Assembly (NCBI GenBank): GCA_036186865.1
Contig: AP025056.1
Span: forward strand, 32,340,398 to 32,404,397
Direction: 5' to 3'
DNA length: 64,000 nt
Source: Eustoma russellianum
Taxonomy: Eukaryota > Streptophyta > Magnoliopsida > Gentianales > Gentianaceae
The notes under the pieces are model-generated. The model was not told where the DNA came from. It did no database searches and saw only the letters and a program-made list of their open reading frames with translations. Positions 1-12,607 of the stretch are shown in pieces. How positions within the stretch are numbered: the stretch's first letter is position 1; every line of letters begins with the position of its first letter. The position numbers and the translations under genes are program-made.

Positions 1-938
1 CAAATATGGGATCCACATCCAGTATCTAATACCCAGGAAGAAGAAGTAGATAAATTAATTTCTATAACATAAATACCTGAAGATGTAGTCGCACTACCCT
101 TCAGCTTCTTCAACTCCTCCAAATAAACATCACAATTTCTTTTCCAATGCCCAGGCTTGTTGCAATGGAAACAAGTTCCTTCCTTAGGAACATTTGCCTT
201 GGGACCAGGTTTCGGTTTGGCTTGACCCTTGGACCCTTTTGCACCCTTCGCACTTTTGGGTTTACCCTTGCCTTTACCTTTCTTTTTCATAGGCTTGATA
301 TTGACACTCAATACATGGGTAGGCTTTTTGATATTTCCCTCAGCAGTTTTGAGCATACCGTGTAGCTCAGGTATGGACTTTTCCATATTATTCATATTGT
401 AGTTCATAACGAACTGAGAAAAACTGCTAGGCAAAGAGTGTAGGATCAAATCCGTAGCGAGTTCCAAACTCAGGGGATATCCGAGTCTTGCAAGGTGATC
501 TATATAGCCTTTCATCTTTAAAACATGAGCGCTAACAGATTCGCCTTCAGACATCTTACAGTCAAAAAGTGCAACAGCGGTGTCGAACCTATCCTGCCTA
601 GCCTGTTGTTGGAAAGATTGTTTGAGATGCACACTCATCTCATAAGCTTCTAAGTGTTCCAGGTCTTTCTGAAGTCCTGAACACATAGTTGCCAACATAA
701 GACATCCTATGTCATTTGAATCTTCCACATGCTTCTTATACTTGTTCTTAACAACAACAGAAGCATCAGCAGGAGGTGGTTCAGGGACAGGGTCATCGAG
801 CACGTAGGACTTCTTTTCTTGCTTGAGAACGATTCTCATGTTTCGAAACCAATCAACAAAATTAGTCCCACGTTCTTTTAATTTTTCCTTCTCAAGGATT
901 GATCGCAGCGATAAGGTGGAATTGTTATTAGCAGCCAT
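1..938 (-). CDS. Ty1/copia gag polyprotein, 5' part (runs off the window)
   Basis: Reading the minus strand from an ATG at 938-936 gives an uninterrupted frame to the window edge (about 312 codons). It begins MAANNNSTLSLRSILEKEKL and continues with the copia gag signature of 'NFVDWFRNMRIVLK', then a helical region, a lysine-rich stretch and a zinc knuckle near 180-110 (CFHCNKPGHWKRNC, CX2CX4HX4C) that would bind element RNA. After the knuckle, near position 12, comes the start of the protease motif (WVLDTGCGSH, the D-T-G of the aspartic protease), so gag and protease share one frame as in copia elements. It is the first gene downstream of the LTR at 2604-4049 on the same strand. No stop or shift is visible, in contrast to most elements here. 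The rest of pol lies outside the window. Confidence 0.88.
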   Translation of the reverse strand, partial: MAANNNSTLSLRSILEKEKLKERGTNFVDWFRNMRIVLKQEKKSYVLDDPVPEPPPADASVVVKNKYKKHVEDSNDIGCLMLATMCSGLQKDLEHLEAYEMSVHLKQSFQQQARQDRFDTAVALFDCKMSEGESVSAHVLKMKGYIDHLARLGYPLSLELATDLILHSLPSSFSQFVMNYNMNNMEKSIPELHGMLKTAEGNIKKPTHVLSVNIKPMKKKGKGKGKPKSAKGAKGSKGQAKPKPGPKANVPKEGTCFHCNKPGHWKRNCDVYLEELKKLKGSATTSSGIYVIEINLSTSSSWVLDTGCGSHI

Positions 939-2589
939 TTATGATCTACAAAACATGCAAAGTAACACTTTATTAATAATGAGGTTAAAATTTATAAAAC
1001 TCTCACTAAAACATAACCCTCAAAAGAAATATTTTAGTGAGCTAAGATCCATATTTGACTTAATTCTAAACTCCGCTTTGGCATGACGCTTAAAATTAAG
1101 TTATTTAGGTAGGTAACTTCTTTACCAATTACATCTCATGTAACTCTTAGAATTTATGGAATAATGACATCATATATCATTGTATGTTAGATTCCATCTA
1201 ATGCCTTGGGCCCAAAACCATTTTGATAGCCCAATTAAGTCTAACCAATTTTAAACATATGAGTAGCACTATTACTCATCCTACGTAGCTAGGAATGTTT
1301 AAAGCACATTGATTTGGATATACCTACTTTAATACGATCCCAGTTTTAATAGGTGTTTAAGACATGGATGGCATAAAGACTTAAATTATTGATGAGGGTT
1401 CAACTTAGTTTATGTCTTGTATTGCATATCATTATATCGTAGCATCCTATATGCATATATAATCTATCATCCACGCATCTCATACAAAATGATAAATATG
1501 TAAACGTGACATAGCATGGCCAAACTAAATATGATCTTCATGAGACCAAATGAATATCATAAAGGAAACCCTATGTGAAAGACTTCCTATTACAACATTT
1601 GCGATGATACATATCTTCTTGTCTTGAGCTCGTGCCTCCATCTCCATGGAATCCACTCGTCCTTGGTATGTGTCCCCATCACCACTTTTGTAGCTTGATT
1701 CTTCATTTATTACAATAATAAAGAAAAAACTAACTAATTGTATAATAAAATACAACAAAAACTACAGCGGCACGCATGCCATAATAATCCAAAACAGAAA
1801 TATGACTAAGTCAATCACATAGGTCCTGAGGCCATGCTATCCACCATGCAAAGACATCAACAATTATAATATATTTTACATAAACATATTATAACAAATA
1901 AATATATATTGACATTCTTAATGTCATGGTAACAAACTATAGGGCGTACGCATACGGCGGTCCCGCATACGGCGCACGCATTGATAATTTTCTTTTTGAA
2001 ACCCTAACACAGACGCGTCAATTATATTAACGATCTTACTGTTTTGATTACGTGTAAACCCTTATAGAAGCATCGATCGAATCGATGGCTGTCATTCGCG
2101 AACCTTAAAACAGAATATCAATCAAATCGATAATCTTCATCCAAAACCAGAAATCAGAATCATCATCGAATTGATAATCTGTCTTTCGAAACACGAAAAT
2201 AGAACCACCAATCGGTTGTTCATATCGATATAAACATAATCGTTTTTGATCATCTCATGAAAAACGAAAACTTTATATCACATATAACAATCTCTTATTA
2301 TAACATCTGATGAAAACGAATTGAAAACATCAATCCGCTATCACCAGATGAGATTCGAATAAGGTTTTACACATATCGTGTGATTATATCTAATATAAAC
2401 AAAATCGGTTTTGATCATCACATGACAAACGATTACCGCCGTATACAAATCATCTCATGAAAACGAATTGAAGAACATCATTCTTCTCTCATCATATGAA
2501 ATCCGAATTACTCTTTTATGCATATCATGCCATACGAAAAACAGTAAACACGTAAGCATGATATAGTCGATTTAAACGAGACAACAAGT
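939..2589 (-). other. Long untranslated leader of the copia element
   Basis: This 1.65 kb AT-rich stretch lies between the primer binding site and the gag ATG. I find no convincing coding sequence on either strand. It contains two diverged copies, about 160 bp apart, of a segment with 'ATATAAACA(T/A)AATCG', 'TTTTGATCATC(T/A)CATGA' and 'GAAAACGAATTGAA' (about 2222-2380 and 2384-2540). It probably holds packaging and translation signals of the element, but that is inference. Confidence 0.6.
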
Positions 2590-2602
2590 GGCTCTGATAC
2601 CA
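2590..2602 (-). other. Primer binding site, initiator tRNA-Met type
   Basis: The minus strand reads TGGTATCAGAGCC, the standard primer binding site complementary to the 3' end of plant initiator tRNA-Met, used by many copia elements. It sits at the inner edge of the LTR, between LTR and leader, and fixes the element's direction as minus. Confidence 0.9.
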
Positions 2603-2603
2603 C

Positions 2604-4049
2604 AGTTAGGAAATCAACCGAGATCACTGCAAAACGCGCAGCGGAAAACAAAAACTTGATCTCCGATTTCCTACCAAGGATCCATGTTGTTCGTTTAATT
2701 CGATGAAAGAAACTCGAAAATTACCTTTGTAGATCCGAATTACGCAGATGAAGCAGGTGCGAAAATACGATCACCCTCTGTCGGTATCCACACGAACGCT
2801 TCCGTCCGGAGTGCTAGCTCTTCAAACAGCGCGGCTGAAGAACTCGTTTTTTCACAAAAACGGCTCTAGGGTTTCTTTGATGATTCTGTGTATTTTTTCG
2901 TGTGTTGTGTATACGAGATACACAAATATATACAGATACGTAGACATCAAAATCCGAGTCCTAATCGGATTAGTTGATGCCAATCAAAATCCATATCAGA
3001 TACGGATTCTATCAGGATATTCAAAATCCATATCAGATATGGATTCTCTCGTTATTATCCGATAATACATATATATATACATATATAATCACCAAAAAAA
3101 TAATAATAATAATAATAATTAATATCCAATATTAATATTATTAATATTAAAAACGATAATAATAATAATAATTAATATTCAATATTAATATTATTAATAT
3201 TATTAATCTCAGCCTTACGCATTCTTGTGTGTGACCCGATAGGCCCATATTAATTGGCAGTTGATTGAATCTCTATTAAACCAACAAGTCGTAATTGGCC
3301 TCTAGCAAGGCCTTACAACTACCCAACTAATACGAGTAAAGTCCAACTAGCCTAATAATAGTACATGCATTAATCCCTTTGTCACACGATATCTAGTTTG
3401 AACATAAGTCATGATCAGCGTCATACTTATATAGTTCAAACATATGATTACTCTATCTCTAAGTAGACTGATAAAACAAATGATATTGATCACACTATCA
3501 ATTCATTTGAGCACGGCCATGCATTTCACAGTCTCACTAATCGAGGGGCCCAAAGATATCTCTCTCAAAAGAGAGGGACAAATTATATCTTGATTGTTCA
3601 ATATCCTCTACATAATTTCTATCACATTCAATCATGACCTTTATTATTATCTAGTTACGGATAACGTTTGATCATGTCAAAATATAATAGTTCTTATGTT
3701 GGAAACTATGACAATCTCAAGTCAAAGGATTAAAACATGACTATCATGAGATTTACTTATGACGCTAATCCATGTAGCAATCTCATGATGGGTCTATCCA
3801 ATACACTGTTCTCTAACAAGTATCTATGAGGTTGATTCGTATCACCATACACATAATCATCTCATGATTATCAAATCAATACTCATACTGATTATAAATT
3901 ATTTTATCTCCATAACAATAATGAATCAGGGACATATATCAAAATTGTGTAACATACTAACCAACAATAATGATAATAAAACCTCTTTTATTAATAATAA
4001 ATGCATAACATAAATATCCAAATCATGGCCTAGGGCACATACACTAACA
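2604..4049 (-). repeat. 5' LTR of the copia element
   Basis: On the minus strand the repeat opens with TGTTAGTGTATGTGCCC at 4049 and closes with CCTAACT next to the primer binding site, so the ends form a short imperfect inverted repeat (TGTTAG / CTAACT). Length is about 1.45 kb, long for copia. The partner LTR lies outside the window, so the ends are inferred from the primer site and terminal inverted repeat, and no target duplication can be checked. An (AAT)n/(TAA)n-rich block duplicated in tandem lies at 3096-3207. Confidence 0.72.
3096..3207. repeat. Duplicated AT-rich microsatellite inside the LTR
   Basis: Two nearly identical units of about 60 bp lie in tandem. Each has (AAT)5-6, then 'TTAATAT(C/T)CAATATTAATATTATTAATATT'-like sequence, joined by AAAACG. 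Purely AT-rich and low complexity. Confidence 0.8.
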
Positions 4050-4788
4050 CCTCTGCCATAAATGAAGCATTATTAGTAAACTCATTCTTTTCGCAAAAAA
4101 AACATGTAAACGCACCACACACAACATGCTTATACCTATAAACCATCAATTATTCAACCAAAAATCCATTCATGATTCACATATGATAAAGTCAATAGAA
4201 TTGGTTGTGGGAATTCTAAGTACAGGGAATGGGTACTTACTTTTGGATTTGAGGGTTGCCTGGGTTCTTCTTCCCCTTCCATTCTTCTTTCTTTCTTCTT
4301 CCTTTCTCTTTTTTCTCTTTCTCTCCCTCTATTTTACCTCTCGGATGGTGATGGGAATGTGTGTGTGTAAACAACCGGATGGGAATTGTGAGGGGAGGGT
4401 TCATATATTGTCTTTTATAATCAGGGAGTTGGTACATTGTGGTCGGTTGTGGGGGAGTAGGGGAGGGAAATGGGGAGAGGGTTGAGGGAGTAGTTAGTAG
4501 GGGTTTTAATGCCCCCAAACTGCCGGTACCTTTTTTCATACATGTGTGCATATGTATTTATAATTTCTTGTATTTATATACATTAATTATTACTCATAAC
4601 TTGCTGCTCTTACACACTATGCATGGATATCGAAGCCACGACGCTTAGGGTAGCTGTAGAAGAATTAATGCATGGAGGTGAAAGTTTGTGAATGAGGTCT
4701 TCTAGGTAAGTTTCTATCTGAAAAGAAGATTGTGGTGTAAAATATGAAGGTTGCAATAGATCGGTCATGGAGTACTAATTTTTTTTGG
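4050..4788. other. Unassigned spacer with a long pyrimidine tract
   Basis: No gene is supported here. Position 4261-4339 is almost pure C/T on the plus strand. The open frames across this stretch on both strands (about 4126-4485 plus, 4237-4551 minus) encode low-complexity Phe/Leu/Ser or Lys/Glu runs caused by that tract, and I do not treat them as genes. On the minus strand an 'AAAAGTAAGTACCC' near 4230 resembles a splice donor, so this could be a remnant of a leader exon, but nothing else supports it. Confidence 0.5.
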
Positions 4789-5823
4789 TGTTACGGTCGG
4801 GTCAAAATTTCTACCAGATTTTATTTGAGAAGGAAGAAGACCTCGAAAGGATTTTGAAGGATACTCTTTGGTGCTTTCACAACATAATACTGTTCCATGT
4901 ACTACTAGTAACTATTGAAGAATAAGTCTGCAGAAATAAAAAAGGAAACTAGTCGAGGTGCCATACCGAGGTGAGGATCAAAGATAAGAAGTACAGACAA
5001 AGATCAAAGGAGTGACGAGCAGAGGTGCTAAGCTGAAGTGAGACAGAAGTAAAAGAAGTGTCGAATCGAGGTGCCAAGCTGAGGTGAGGTCAGAAGTAGA
5101 AGTACTCGAGCTAAGATGAAGTATTGAACTAAAACATGCAGTGCTGACGTGACAGAATATAGTCCCAAGGTTAAACGATGCATTGCAGAGGTGATGAGAC
5201 AAAGCACCAAGGTGAAAAGTATTAGAATCAAGATGCAGTACCAAGCCAAAATAAGAAGTGTCAAGGTGAACTAAAGTGAGGAGGACCGAGGTGATAAAGT
5301 GGAAAAGCTGAGGGAAAAAGCCAAGCAGAGGTGACAAAGTAAAGGCACACATCAATGGTGAGATGCCAAGCAAAGGAGACGAGGTGAAGGCAAATGAACT
5401 AAGAAGATGTGCCAAGCTGTACTGAGCATAACAGAACAGAACAAGGAAAGATATCAACAACAAGAGACTGCATTGCCGAGCTAAACACTTAGGAAAATAC
5501 AAGAAAAGCAGAGGTCATGTATTTATCGAATATATTGTACATCCATTAGCTCAGTGGAATAAACAAATGTAAATAGAATATAGCCGTTGGTGGCTTAAGG
5601 TTTCTTACCTCTTACAAGCCTTATAAAAATGCAAACACTAGGAGAAGTTTAGTAGAAGTTCTGTAGAAGAACTTAAAGTCTGAATAAAATTTTATACTAT
5701 TTAGCCTCCAAATTCTACTCTTCTATTTTACAATTTATGCTTCCATATTTTACAATGTGTGCTACTCAAATAATTTAAACTCATGCTTCCGCTTCTGAAC
5801 TCTGCAACTCTGAAAATCCAATA
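4789..5823 (+). repeat. Candidate LTR of element A
   Basis: The stretch begins TGTTACGGTCGGGTCAAAA and ends TGAAAATCCA just before a primer-site-like sequence (AGGTATCAGGGCC at 5826-5838, two differences from the tRNA-iMet type). Between 4945 and 5440 it carries many degenerate copies of a 30-50 bp unit with 'GCCGAGGTG', 'GCCAAGCTGAGGTGA' and 'AGAAGTG'. At 5555-5710 there is an AT-rich part with 'GAATAAAATTTTATACTATTTAG', consistent with an LTR R/U5 region. The partner LTR is absent, so the left boundary is a guess. Confidence 0.45.
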
Positions 5824-6313
5824 AGGTATCAGGGCCATGAGCTCGAAGAAGCAGAAGAAGCTGTGAAGAGAATTACGTCTGGCCAGTCTTTGTTTGTGAA
5901 AACTTTTTTAGAAAACTAACCTTGCCGAGCTTTCATCAGTTGGTAAAACTTGTTTAAACCTCGTCACTCTTCATCTTCACACCATTTTCAAATGTTTTTT
6001 TCTCTGGACTGTAAAGAGCCATTGCCTTAGGTAGAAATCTTCTACATCACACATTATTTTTAAAACTCTTTTAATAGGCTAGAAGGGCCTTAGCCTTTGT
6101 GCTGAAATCTTTAACCCCACACAACTTTAAAACTTTTTTTTTTCTAACAGGCTGAGAAGGGCCTTAGCATTTTGTGCTAAAACCTTCAAACATATTTTTT
6201 AAATCTTGTCTTTCAATCAGGCTAAGAAAAGCCTTAGCCACTAAGCTGAAATATTTTCAATAGCTTATGAAGAACCTTAGCGCCGAGCTGAAATCTTTAT
6301 GGGTTATGAAGAA
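5824..6313 (+). repeat. Element A internal region, left part (degenerate tandem repeats)
   Basis: After the primer-site-like sequence the DNA consists of diverged 40-70 bp units built on 'AAGGGCCTTAGC..GTGCTGAAATCTT'. I count at least five in this part. The series stops at 6313-6318 and resumes at 15067 in the same phase, because a solo LTR has been inserted. No coding sequence is seen. The vocabulary ('CCGAGGTC', 'AAGCTGAAATC') resembles the spacer repeats of the Tat gypsy element at 45.6-45.9 kb, suggesting a related, perhaps non-autonomous, element. Confidence 0.6.
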
Positions 6314-6318
6314 CCTTA
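6314..6318. repeat. Target site duplication CCTTA, left copy
   Basis: CCTTA immediately precedes the TG of the solo LTR and is repeated at 15067-15071 right after its terminal CA. Five base pairs is the usual size for LTR retrotransposon integration. Confidence 0.88.
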
Positions 6319-6680
6319 TGTTATATCCCGTGTCATTGCTACATGTATATATATATATATTATATACATAACACGGTTAAAGAAAATAAAATAAAATATA
6401 ACACTAGAATCCTATGTATACTAGAAAAAAGAAAAGATAGAGTTTTAATCAAATGCAAGTCCTAATCATACTAGACTTATGCTAACCTAAGTATACTAGG
6501 AATCTACATAATTTATATTTATAAAATAACCAAAACCCCTCCCCCTAATCCCCCGGCAGCAACACTTTTCCAGCAGACTGGCAGCATTGATGCCCTTTTT
6601 CTCCCCACAACAATGTCACGGCAGCAATGGAAGACAAAAGGGAAATTGAGTTTCCTTTTCTTTATATATATATATATATA
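6319..6680 (+). repeat. Solo LTR, left segment
   Basis: The first ~360 bp of the LTR up to a (TA)9 tract at 6662-6680, where the LINE 3' end begins. AT-rich and without coding potential. Confidence 0.7.
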
Positions 6681-6689
6681 GTCATATAT

Positions 6690-7600
6690 ATATTTTTGTA
6701 TATGAATGCAATGGTTTTATTCATAAAGCCTCACTTGTGGTGGAGGAAAACCATATTACAAATGTCATCATAAGAAAATAAATGAAACAACGAGCTAATG
6801 ATGGCCAACCTCCAGTCGTATATGATATGCCGCATTAAAATCATGTCAAATAGACCACCCTTGTGGATAAAACCTTGACGAAGGAAAAGGCGTACATATT
6901 TATACGAGCTGAGCACTGGTCGAATACAATGAAAAGCTGATACATGAAAGTTCCGTGTGGCTCAGCAATGACGTTGCAGTGAAATCTATCGGTATGAAAG
7001 TCCTCCGCTGAACGATAACGGCCTCGTGGCAGTGAAAGGAACATTCTCGCACGCACCTCAACACAATCGAAGCAGTGAAGCATCTGGAAGGCAAAGATAA
7101 AGTATCCGAAAACAAATGACTGAAGAGAGAACATACCCAAGCCGCCTTGATTCGAAGAGAATCAAGGCGACATCCGCAGTAGATAGCTTCTTGTAAGGCG
7201 AAATCGTTGCCTGATAGAAGAGAATCCCAAGTTGGATGAAGACCTCGTCCGCCAACGTATCATAGCCATCTGACACACAAGCATCAAGAAGAGAGCCAAC
7301 GAAAGCAGTAGAAAAATATGTGAATATAAAGTAATGTGACAAACATTATAAAGCTTAAATTGATGAAGGAGTGATAAAGAAAGCACCAGCGTTGCCCGTG
7401 TCTGAAGCTGACACAGGCAACGTAAATAATTTATTGCCAACACAATGTGAGACATCTATCAGTATCGTAAAGCAGTTAGCTGGAGATCCGTGAGTATTAC
7501 TCCACAAACTTCACACGGTAGTTTATGAAGATAAGCATAGCGCTGCAACCCGACTGCTCTGTAACCATGACGCGCTAACCAATGAGATGTTGTATTGGCT
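6690..7600 (-). other. LINE-1 3' region
   Basis: The segment lies between the end of the RNase H reading frame and the element's 3' end. Several open frames cross it on the minus strand but none resembles a known domain or is consistent between the LINE copies, so I read it as decayed 3' coding and untranslated sequence. Confidence 0.55.
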
Positions 7601-10600
7601 TAACGGGGGAAATACTGGAATATGGATTGGTTTAAAGTCAAGAACAATATTGCACGCTGAAGGTCAGCTGCTAGCCAACCCGTAACTACGCGAGAACCAG
7701 ACAATAAGGTAATAATAGGCTGGCAATCCGTCTCCAGAATTATGTTGTCAAATTCATGCGCATAATGAATCAACGCGAATGTCATGGCTAATAATTCCGC
7801 CCGTAGCAGTCCAACTAGAGGCAACGAAAAGCATTTGGCCGAAATCATCTGGCCTTGATCCGATCGCAAAACTGCTCCTCCTACTGCTAAATTTCGCCCT
7901 ACTGCAGTGTCAACATTTAACTTCAGCTTGCTAGATGGAGGCAGCTGCCAGCGGACAATGCGCATACGCTTTGAGTGCAAAGGTGGAGAAAAATGAAGGT
8001 CTACTAAGTGTGGCACAGCTATGACAAACGTTTTACCATTCATTGCCGAGCACCATGTATATATTGTCATTTTTACCTTATTATACAAGCGCATATAGTC
8101 AAAATGCTCCTCACCAAACCTGATTGCCCCATATTCCTTCTAGATTTCCCATGCGACGATCGATGGCACTTTTTCCTTAAGTTGTCCCATAGATGTTTGA
8201 TTTGATAGCCGCCACCATTGATAAAGATGAGCCTTAATCGTGTGGATAGATGGCATAGGGCCAGAAAAGATAGCCGATATTTACATCCATAGCAGACGGA
8301 TTCTTGGGCAATGTAGAAAGACATGGTCTTGTTCATCCGAATCCTTACAACAAAAAGCACATTGCGATGGATATGTTGCCAACCAACAATGCAAATTGTT
8401 AACCATTGGAAGCGATCGGTTCCAGAGCCTCCATAGAAAAATTTTCTGTCCTGGATGTGAGTGTTTCCTCCAAACATAACGCAACTCAGCCATAGGTAGG
8501 CCCACTCCCACAATTACTGAGTAAGCCGATTTGATTGAAAATTGCCCATTCCCATCCGCCTCCGAATGTATGATATTTCCTGTTCTTTCAATCTTCGACT
8601 CCATAAAATCATTAATGTCACACAATCTTTTCTACGTTGGCGAATCATAAATGTGAGAATAAACAGAATTATGTTGTCCATATTTACCTCTGCAAAATTC
8701 GGCCCATAATGTGTTTGAGTGAAAATATTTCCACCACTGCTGGCAGTCATAAGCTTTTTGAACAGACAAGAGATTCCGAATGCCCAGGCCTCCCTCCTCA
8801 ATTGCATGACAAACTGAAAGCTAGGATTGCCAATGGTATCTACCTTTCCATAGAAAAGTTGCCATCTTACGATTCAAGACATCGATAACACTTTTTGGCA
8901 AGCGTGAACTTGCGATAAGATGCGTGGGCACCGAATTCAGAACATGCTTGATGAGAACTATCTGGCCCCCCATTGAAAGCAATTTATTTGACCAAGTCGC
9001 TAATTTAGCCTCAGAGTGATTAATGAGAGGAGTACAATATGTGGGCCTGTTAATCCCTTTATATAAGAATGAGCCAATGTACTTTATAGGTAGAGATGCC
9101 GACCTTATGCCTAGGATGGCTGATGTTGCACTGGCCGAAACTCCCAATCCCGCAACTATTTGGCTTTCATGGTAATTTACCATCTGCCCTGATGCCTTTT
9201 GATATGATCACAAAAATTGCCGAAACCTTGCAAGATTTCGGCCTGCTCCATTTAAGAATATCAACAAGTCATCAGCGAATCTCAAGTGAGAAACACATGG
9301 AACACGCCCTCCTACGAACCCTTTGATTGTGCCTGCCGACATCAATGATTTCATTCCTCTAGAAAAGCCTTCCAAAGAAAGGATGAATAGTAGAGGTGAC
9401 AATGGATCGCCCTGCTTTACCCCACAGTCGACTGGGAAGAAACCTACTTGCTTACCATTAACGAGAATAGAACAGCGTGTCGCGTGCAAGTTATTAATTA
9501 AGATCCCAACCAAGCGCTCGTTAAAACCTATGCGCTACAGAAGAAGATCAAGATATCTCCAACTAACCCGATCAAATGCTTTAGCCAAATCCAGCTTAAT
9601 CGTCACGTGACCGCCTCTTGTGCGTTTGTCTATGAAATGCACCATCTCTTGCGCCAATAGAACTTGTTCTGTAATTCCTCGTTCTTTCATAAAACCTGCC
9701 TGCTCCGGGGAGATAAGCTTGGGCAACAACCTCCCCAATCGAGAAGAGATAAACCTTGTAATAACTTTGGAGATAAAGTTCGTCAGACAAATAGGGTAGA
9801 AGTCCGCAAAAGTCTGAAGATTAAGCCCCTTGGGAATTAATATTATCGTAGGCGCAGCTACTTGTTTTACATAATGACACCCAAATAAAACTCCTGAACC
9901 TCTTTAAGCACATCGTAATGTATTATATGCCAGAATTTTCTATAGAAAGAACCCGGATAGCCATCTGGTCCAGCCGCACTAGTGGGGCTAAGATCCCACA
10001 TTGCTTCCTTGACTTTCGATAGTGTAGGAAGTGCTTGCAGCATGTTATTATCCTCCGATGTCAGCAATGATGGTATATACTACAGGATATCATCACAATC
10101 AGTCACTGCCTCTGCTGCAAAAAGTTCTGAGAAATAGCGAATAGCTTCTGTCTCAATATCCGAATCTAGGACACACTCGGTACCATCTGGCCATAGAATA
10201 CGACGAATAGCTTGTCTGCGTCGTTTCTCTTTCACCGTTTGATGATAAAATGAAGTATTTTCATCTCCCTCCTTAAGCCACTTAACATTCGCCTTCTGTT
10301 TCCAATAAAGAAAGGCTCGATTTTGGGCGATCTTCAGCTGTGCTATGCTACGTTGGTATTGTGTTCGCGCACTCTCAGTAGGATCTGTATCAAACAACCT
10401 TTCGCTATTGAGAACGTGTGCTTCCGCATTAAAAATATTCCCAAAAAAATCTTTATTCCATTGCTTTAGCTCTTTCTGTAGACGACACAGTTTATTATAG
10501 AAACCCCATATATCTCCCACTGTTGGGTAGGAGCGCCAATGATGGACGACAAATGCGTCAAAGTCAGGATTTGAAGCCCAGACATCAAGATATCTGAATG

Positions 10601-11306
10601 CAGCAGGGCCCCTGGGACTATCAGAGTCACATGTCAAAAATAAGGGAGCGTGATCAGATGTGGCTCTTGTAAGATGTTGAACCTGTGTAACAGGAAATAT
10701 ATCCAAGAATGATGGGGAGCACAAAAACCGATCAAGACGGAGCCATACACGACCTAGACCATGACCATCAGACCATGTATATAATGAACCCTGAAAAGAT
10801 ATTTCCTATAAACCGCACACTTGGACACAATCATTGAAATCCTGTAGTGAGTGCAACGTTGGTTGTGATTTTCCGCGATGTTCATCTAATGTGCGAAATG
10901 TATTAAAATCACCATCCACTAACCAAGGCATTGTTAACGAAGTGTGAAACTGTTTCAAATCATCCCACAGAGGGCGCCTTGCTGATATAGAATGCTGCAC
11001 GTATACCGCTGTTAGGCAGAAACGATCCCCTGACGCCAACCAACGATATTGAATGGAATAATTCTGTTGGCCGGCACGCTTCGCCTCCAATGATAAAATT
11101 GAATCCTTCCAAAAAAACCATATGTGATCATCACAAGCAGACACAGTTTTTGAAAAACCAATTGCAATTGATATGATAACAATAATGAAGGTCTAATTTT
11201 TTGGTTCTATGACAACTAAGATATGTAAGTTATGCCGTCAGACCAGAGAAATCAATCGATTGACTGATGTACGTATACCTCGAACATTCCATAATAGCAT
11301 CTTCAT
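7600..11306 (-). pseudogene. LINE-1 ORF2 (endonuclease, reverse transcriptase, RNase H), broken
   Basis: ORF2 starts at an ATG at 11306-11304 (MKMLLWNVRGIRTS, the WNVRG start of APE-type endonucleases). In order: endonuclease with IEPK near 11190 and 'DGDFNTF' near 10905; a second part with 'SDHAPLFL' near 10640; the linker with 'WLKEGDENTSFYH' near 10260; reverse transcriptase with 'GPDGYPGSFY' (9975), 'KLDLAKAFDRVSW' (9570), 'GVKQGDPLSPLLF' (9400) and the catalytic FADDL near 9270; zf-RVT with 'VWRKHSHPGQKIFLWRLW' (8440); RNase H with 'LNVDTAVG', 'LRAELLA' and 'LETDCQ' (7920-7710). In-frame stops (for example after SLV near 11240 and at 10804) and several frameshifts interrupt it. RNase H ends early, before its last conserved Asp. 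Confidence 0.85.
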
Positions 11307-11466
11307 TGAGATAAAATGTCAAAAGAATTAGAGAGATGAGCTGCCCGTAACCTGGTTAGTCGCGGTGAAGTGGGAGCCGCCTAATGTGTTCGCCGCAGTA
11401 TCCTTGGGGCATTGCTAGTTTGAGGATCTGCTGACTCCGCAACAACATTTTCATGAGAGCTTGTGT

Positions 11467-12607
11467 CTATGTACGTTGCTTCAAAATGTTAGTCATATTC
11501 ACATAAAGATCATGATCCTGCGCATCCAAACGATTAACATCTAACGGAATCTCCAGTTCGCTGTCTGAATGAGAGGAAATAGTCGCTGGTTCTGCGAGAT
11601 CCCCCAATATACAATCAACTCCCTTTAGTCGCGAGATATCCTGGATATCTGTAACATCCTTAACTGGACCCATCTCCGGCGGCTGTGGCTGTGCTGCTGC
11701 AGAAACAGGCTGAACAAGATTTAAAGGGTGTGGTTCCGCATGATCCTCGTCCTACGATATTATGGCTGGACTTGATTTTTTTGGTGTCCAACGTTGTTTT
11801 CCCCTTTGTCTGCGGGCTTGATATTGTTTTTCTCTGTGACAGTATGAGCAGAGAATTTATCAGCGGCCGGATCGTTTGGTTTTCCATAATCAGAAAATAC
11901 ATGTCCCTGTCGATAAAAGCCTGAGCAGTATGATGGCAGATCCTCATATTCTACATTCTGCATGATGAGTCTTGTCGGCGCTTGAATGTAGACTCGTTGT
12001 GGCAATTCTTTTGAAACATCTAATTCTACCATATACGGGCCACAGATGGATGATTTACCGACGTAGTGGCTGCATCTAGCTTCAACAGCGTCCCTAACAT
12101 TTTTGCAATCTGAAAAGTGCATCTTTACGATGAAAATGGATGGGCAGTCCCAGAAACGTGATCCAAATTGGTACTATCGGTACTTCAACTGTTGGATCAT
12201 AGTCTGGCATATTTGGTAATTCACATATGCTTTCCAGAGATCATCCAACTGGGACGCAAAAAACATCAAAAATAATCTTGCTCTCGATCAAAGTGAATTA
12301 AAATATGTGTGGCATCCAAAAGTCCCACTTTTACCGCTCCAGTATAGCCGATTCGATCAATGGCTGATCGGATTATTGCAAGCGGCGATCGCCCATACCA
12401 AAAAGTACCAACCAATGTAAAGCAATATAAGGCTACTAAAGATTGGATTTCCTCATCTGTGAATGTGATCATCGGACTGCCCTTGAATTTTTGGATTGGT
12501 TTCGGTGGCATGATCATCGAGGATGGTGCAAACAGCAACGCATAAGAACGCTGCGGCACCGATACCGCATCTGACGATGGGATGACTGGATGCGATTGGG
12601 ATGCCAT
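11467..12607 (-). pseudogene. LINE-1 ORF1 (DUF4283-like RNA-binding protein), broken
   Basis: The minus-strand start MASQSHPVIPSSDAVS is followed by 'FKGSPMITFTDEEIQSL' and 'TFWYGRSP', the DUF4283 core found in plant LINE ORF1 proteins and also present in LINE-2 and LINE-3. After a frameshift near 12266 the frame continues with 'VELDVSKELPQRVYIQ' (12030-11980) and then a decayed zinc knuckle (YCSGFYRQGHVFSDY, second Cys and last Cys lost). It ends in an acidic Ser-rich tail. ORF1 of such elements binds the element RNA. Position directly 5' of ORF2 agrees. Confidence 0.8.

Noticed and set aside
4126..4551. Overlapping frames on both strands near 4.1-4.5 kb
   Set aside because: Low-complexity translation of a pyrimidine tract, with no domain.
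4978..5502. 174-codon minus-strand frame rich in Leu and Ser
   Set aside because: Antisense translation of the element A repeats; no start context or domain.
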